Shown piece after piece: positions 41,491-41,981 of a stretch of 41,981 bases of DNA. Origin of the DNA: a virus. The notes under the pieces were generated by a model. The model was not told where the DNA came from. It saw only the letters and a list, made by a program, of their open reading frames with translations, and made no database searches. Each line of letters starts with the position of its first letter. The first letter of the stretch is position 1. Location: the IMG/VR virus record IMGVR_UViG_3300010297_000010, positions 1-41,981 of that record; one strand, written 5' to 3'. The position numbers and the translations under genes are program-made.

Positions 41491-41518
41491 TGACAAAATT
41501 AACAGAGTATGTTATGTT
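41490..41518 (+). promoter_or_regulatory. Sigma70-like promoter for the divergent plus-strand gene
   Basis: TTGACA (41490-41495) is followed by 17 bases and TATGTT (41513-41518; four of six consensus bases). The predicted start near 41525 leaves a leader of about 16 bases with AAGGA (41529-41533) before the ATG at 41541. Confidence 0.65.
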
Positions 41519-41540
41519 TATTATTAACAAGGAATGATAT

Positions 41541-41981
41541 ATGCGCAAAAGAAATTACCTAAATAACAAAGATCTATTATTAGAAATACATAAATCAAAA
41601 AATAGCTTTAACAGCTACATAGAACCAAATTATGCAAACTTTGATATTATATTAGCAGATGTAAGTTCTATTAATATTAGAACAATTGCTGAGGCAAAAA
41701 GAAACAAAGCCAAACGTTTATCTGCACTAGAATACGAGACCCGTAAGATAGCAGGTGAAAAAGTAAAACAAGCAGATTGTGAAATTGATTATAGGACTAT
41801 TACAAAAGAAGAATTAATCTTTCGTATTATGACATTTGATCATATTCCTGAAGAACCAGGACGTAAGAAAAATCCTAAAACTGTTGCAGATACTAGAACA
41901 AAATTAAATTTTCCTCCATTTCAGCACTACAAGTTTAACGAGAACGACGAACTTGTTTGTGTAGGTAAAAGTCATTGGGAA
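41541..41981 (+). CDS. Unknown phage protein, C-terminus cut by window edge
   Basis: The frame is open for 147 codons from ATG 41541 to the window end, on the strand opposite to all other genes. The protein begins MRKRNYLNNKDLLLEIHKSK and is basic. A helical, charged segment follows (IAEAKRNKAKRLSALEYETR), then IFRIMTFDHIPEEPGRKKN, and the visible part ends in NFPPFQHYKFNEN and SHWE. I see no DNA-binding or catalytic motif I can name. The sigma70-like promoter and short leader suggest early or middle expression rather than a virion role. The ATG at 41534 is in another frame and badly placed for the AAGGA site, so 41541 is preferred. The rest of the gene lies beyond the window. Confidence 0.7.
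   Translation, partial: MRKRNYLNNKDLLLEIHKSKNSFNSYIEPNYANFDIILADVSSINIRTIAEAKRNKAKRLSALEYETRKIAGEKVKQADCEIDYRTITKEELIFRIMTFDHIPEEPGRKKNPKTVADTRTKLNFPPFQHYKFNENDELVCVGKSHWE

Noticed and set aside
1-41981. tRNA genes, CRISPR arrays, IS elements, attachment sites and strong GC-hairpin terminators
   Set aside because: None was seen when reading both strands; the gaps are too short for tRNAs and contain no GC-rich stem with a T-run.

Overview
The window reads as the tail and baseplate block of a T4-like marine myovirus. The DNA is visibly AT-rich (about one third G+C by eye, not computed) and genes are packed end to end with 1 to 8 base overlaps. The baseplate set (gp53, gp5, gp25 and gp6 homologues, then fibre proteins) has the gene order and protein style of T4-like phages of Prochlorococcus, Synechococcus and SAR11 (Pelagibacter). 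The host cannot be fixed from the sequence; the base composition fits a SAR11 or Prochlorococcus phage. No tRNA, integrase, IS element or CRISPR array was seen, and no stretch above 300 bases lacks a gene.

Layout, in the direction of transcription of the minus strand (high to low coordinates). (1) 41464-31655, central baseplate: a tube/baseplate junction-like protein, gp53, a 1020-aa hub-like protein, a 779-aa protein carrying several predicted peptidoglycan hydrolase domains, a gp5-type spike ending in an M15-like metallopeptidase, and gp25. (2) 31598-13921, wedge: an enlarged gp6, then a 4688-residue mosaic protein that fills one third of the window. (3) 13895-4341, periphery and fibres: a 204-aa structural protein, three fibre proteins sharing one N-terminal module (788, 628 and 507 aa; the first has a gp12-like tail-collar domain), then three tandem paralogues of about 350 aa. 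(4) 4295-1, a translationally coupled cassette: a small conserved protein, two related DxD glycosyltransferase-like proteins (one split by a repeat insert), a repeat-bearing protein and another DxD protein that runs off the left edge. (5) 41541-41981 (+), a divergent, truncated gene of unknown function.

Regulation visible in the sequence: AT-rich late-type elements (ATAAATA or CTAAATA core) lie about 20 to 30 bases upstream of the first baseplate gene, gp6, the 204-aa gene and the 507-aa fibre gene. By contrast, the glycosyltransferase cassette sits behind a perfect consensus sigma70 promoter (TTGACA, 17-base spacer, extended TATAAT) inside this late region, and the divergent plus-strand gene also has a sigma70-like promoter. 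The cassette may therefore be expressed early or constitutively, apart from the virion genes.

The most notable points are: (a) four predicted wall-acting domains on two adjacent baseplate genes (SGNH-like, lambda R-like, GH19-like and M15-like); (b) a glycosyltransferase fold interrupted after its first strand by two copies of a roughly 90-residue repeat whose core resembles CBM5/12-type modules, a motif also found five times in the giant wedge protein; and (c) that giant protein itself, with FG-GAP-like propeller blades interleaved with carbohydrate-binding-like modules. All family assignments come from motif reading by eye.
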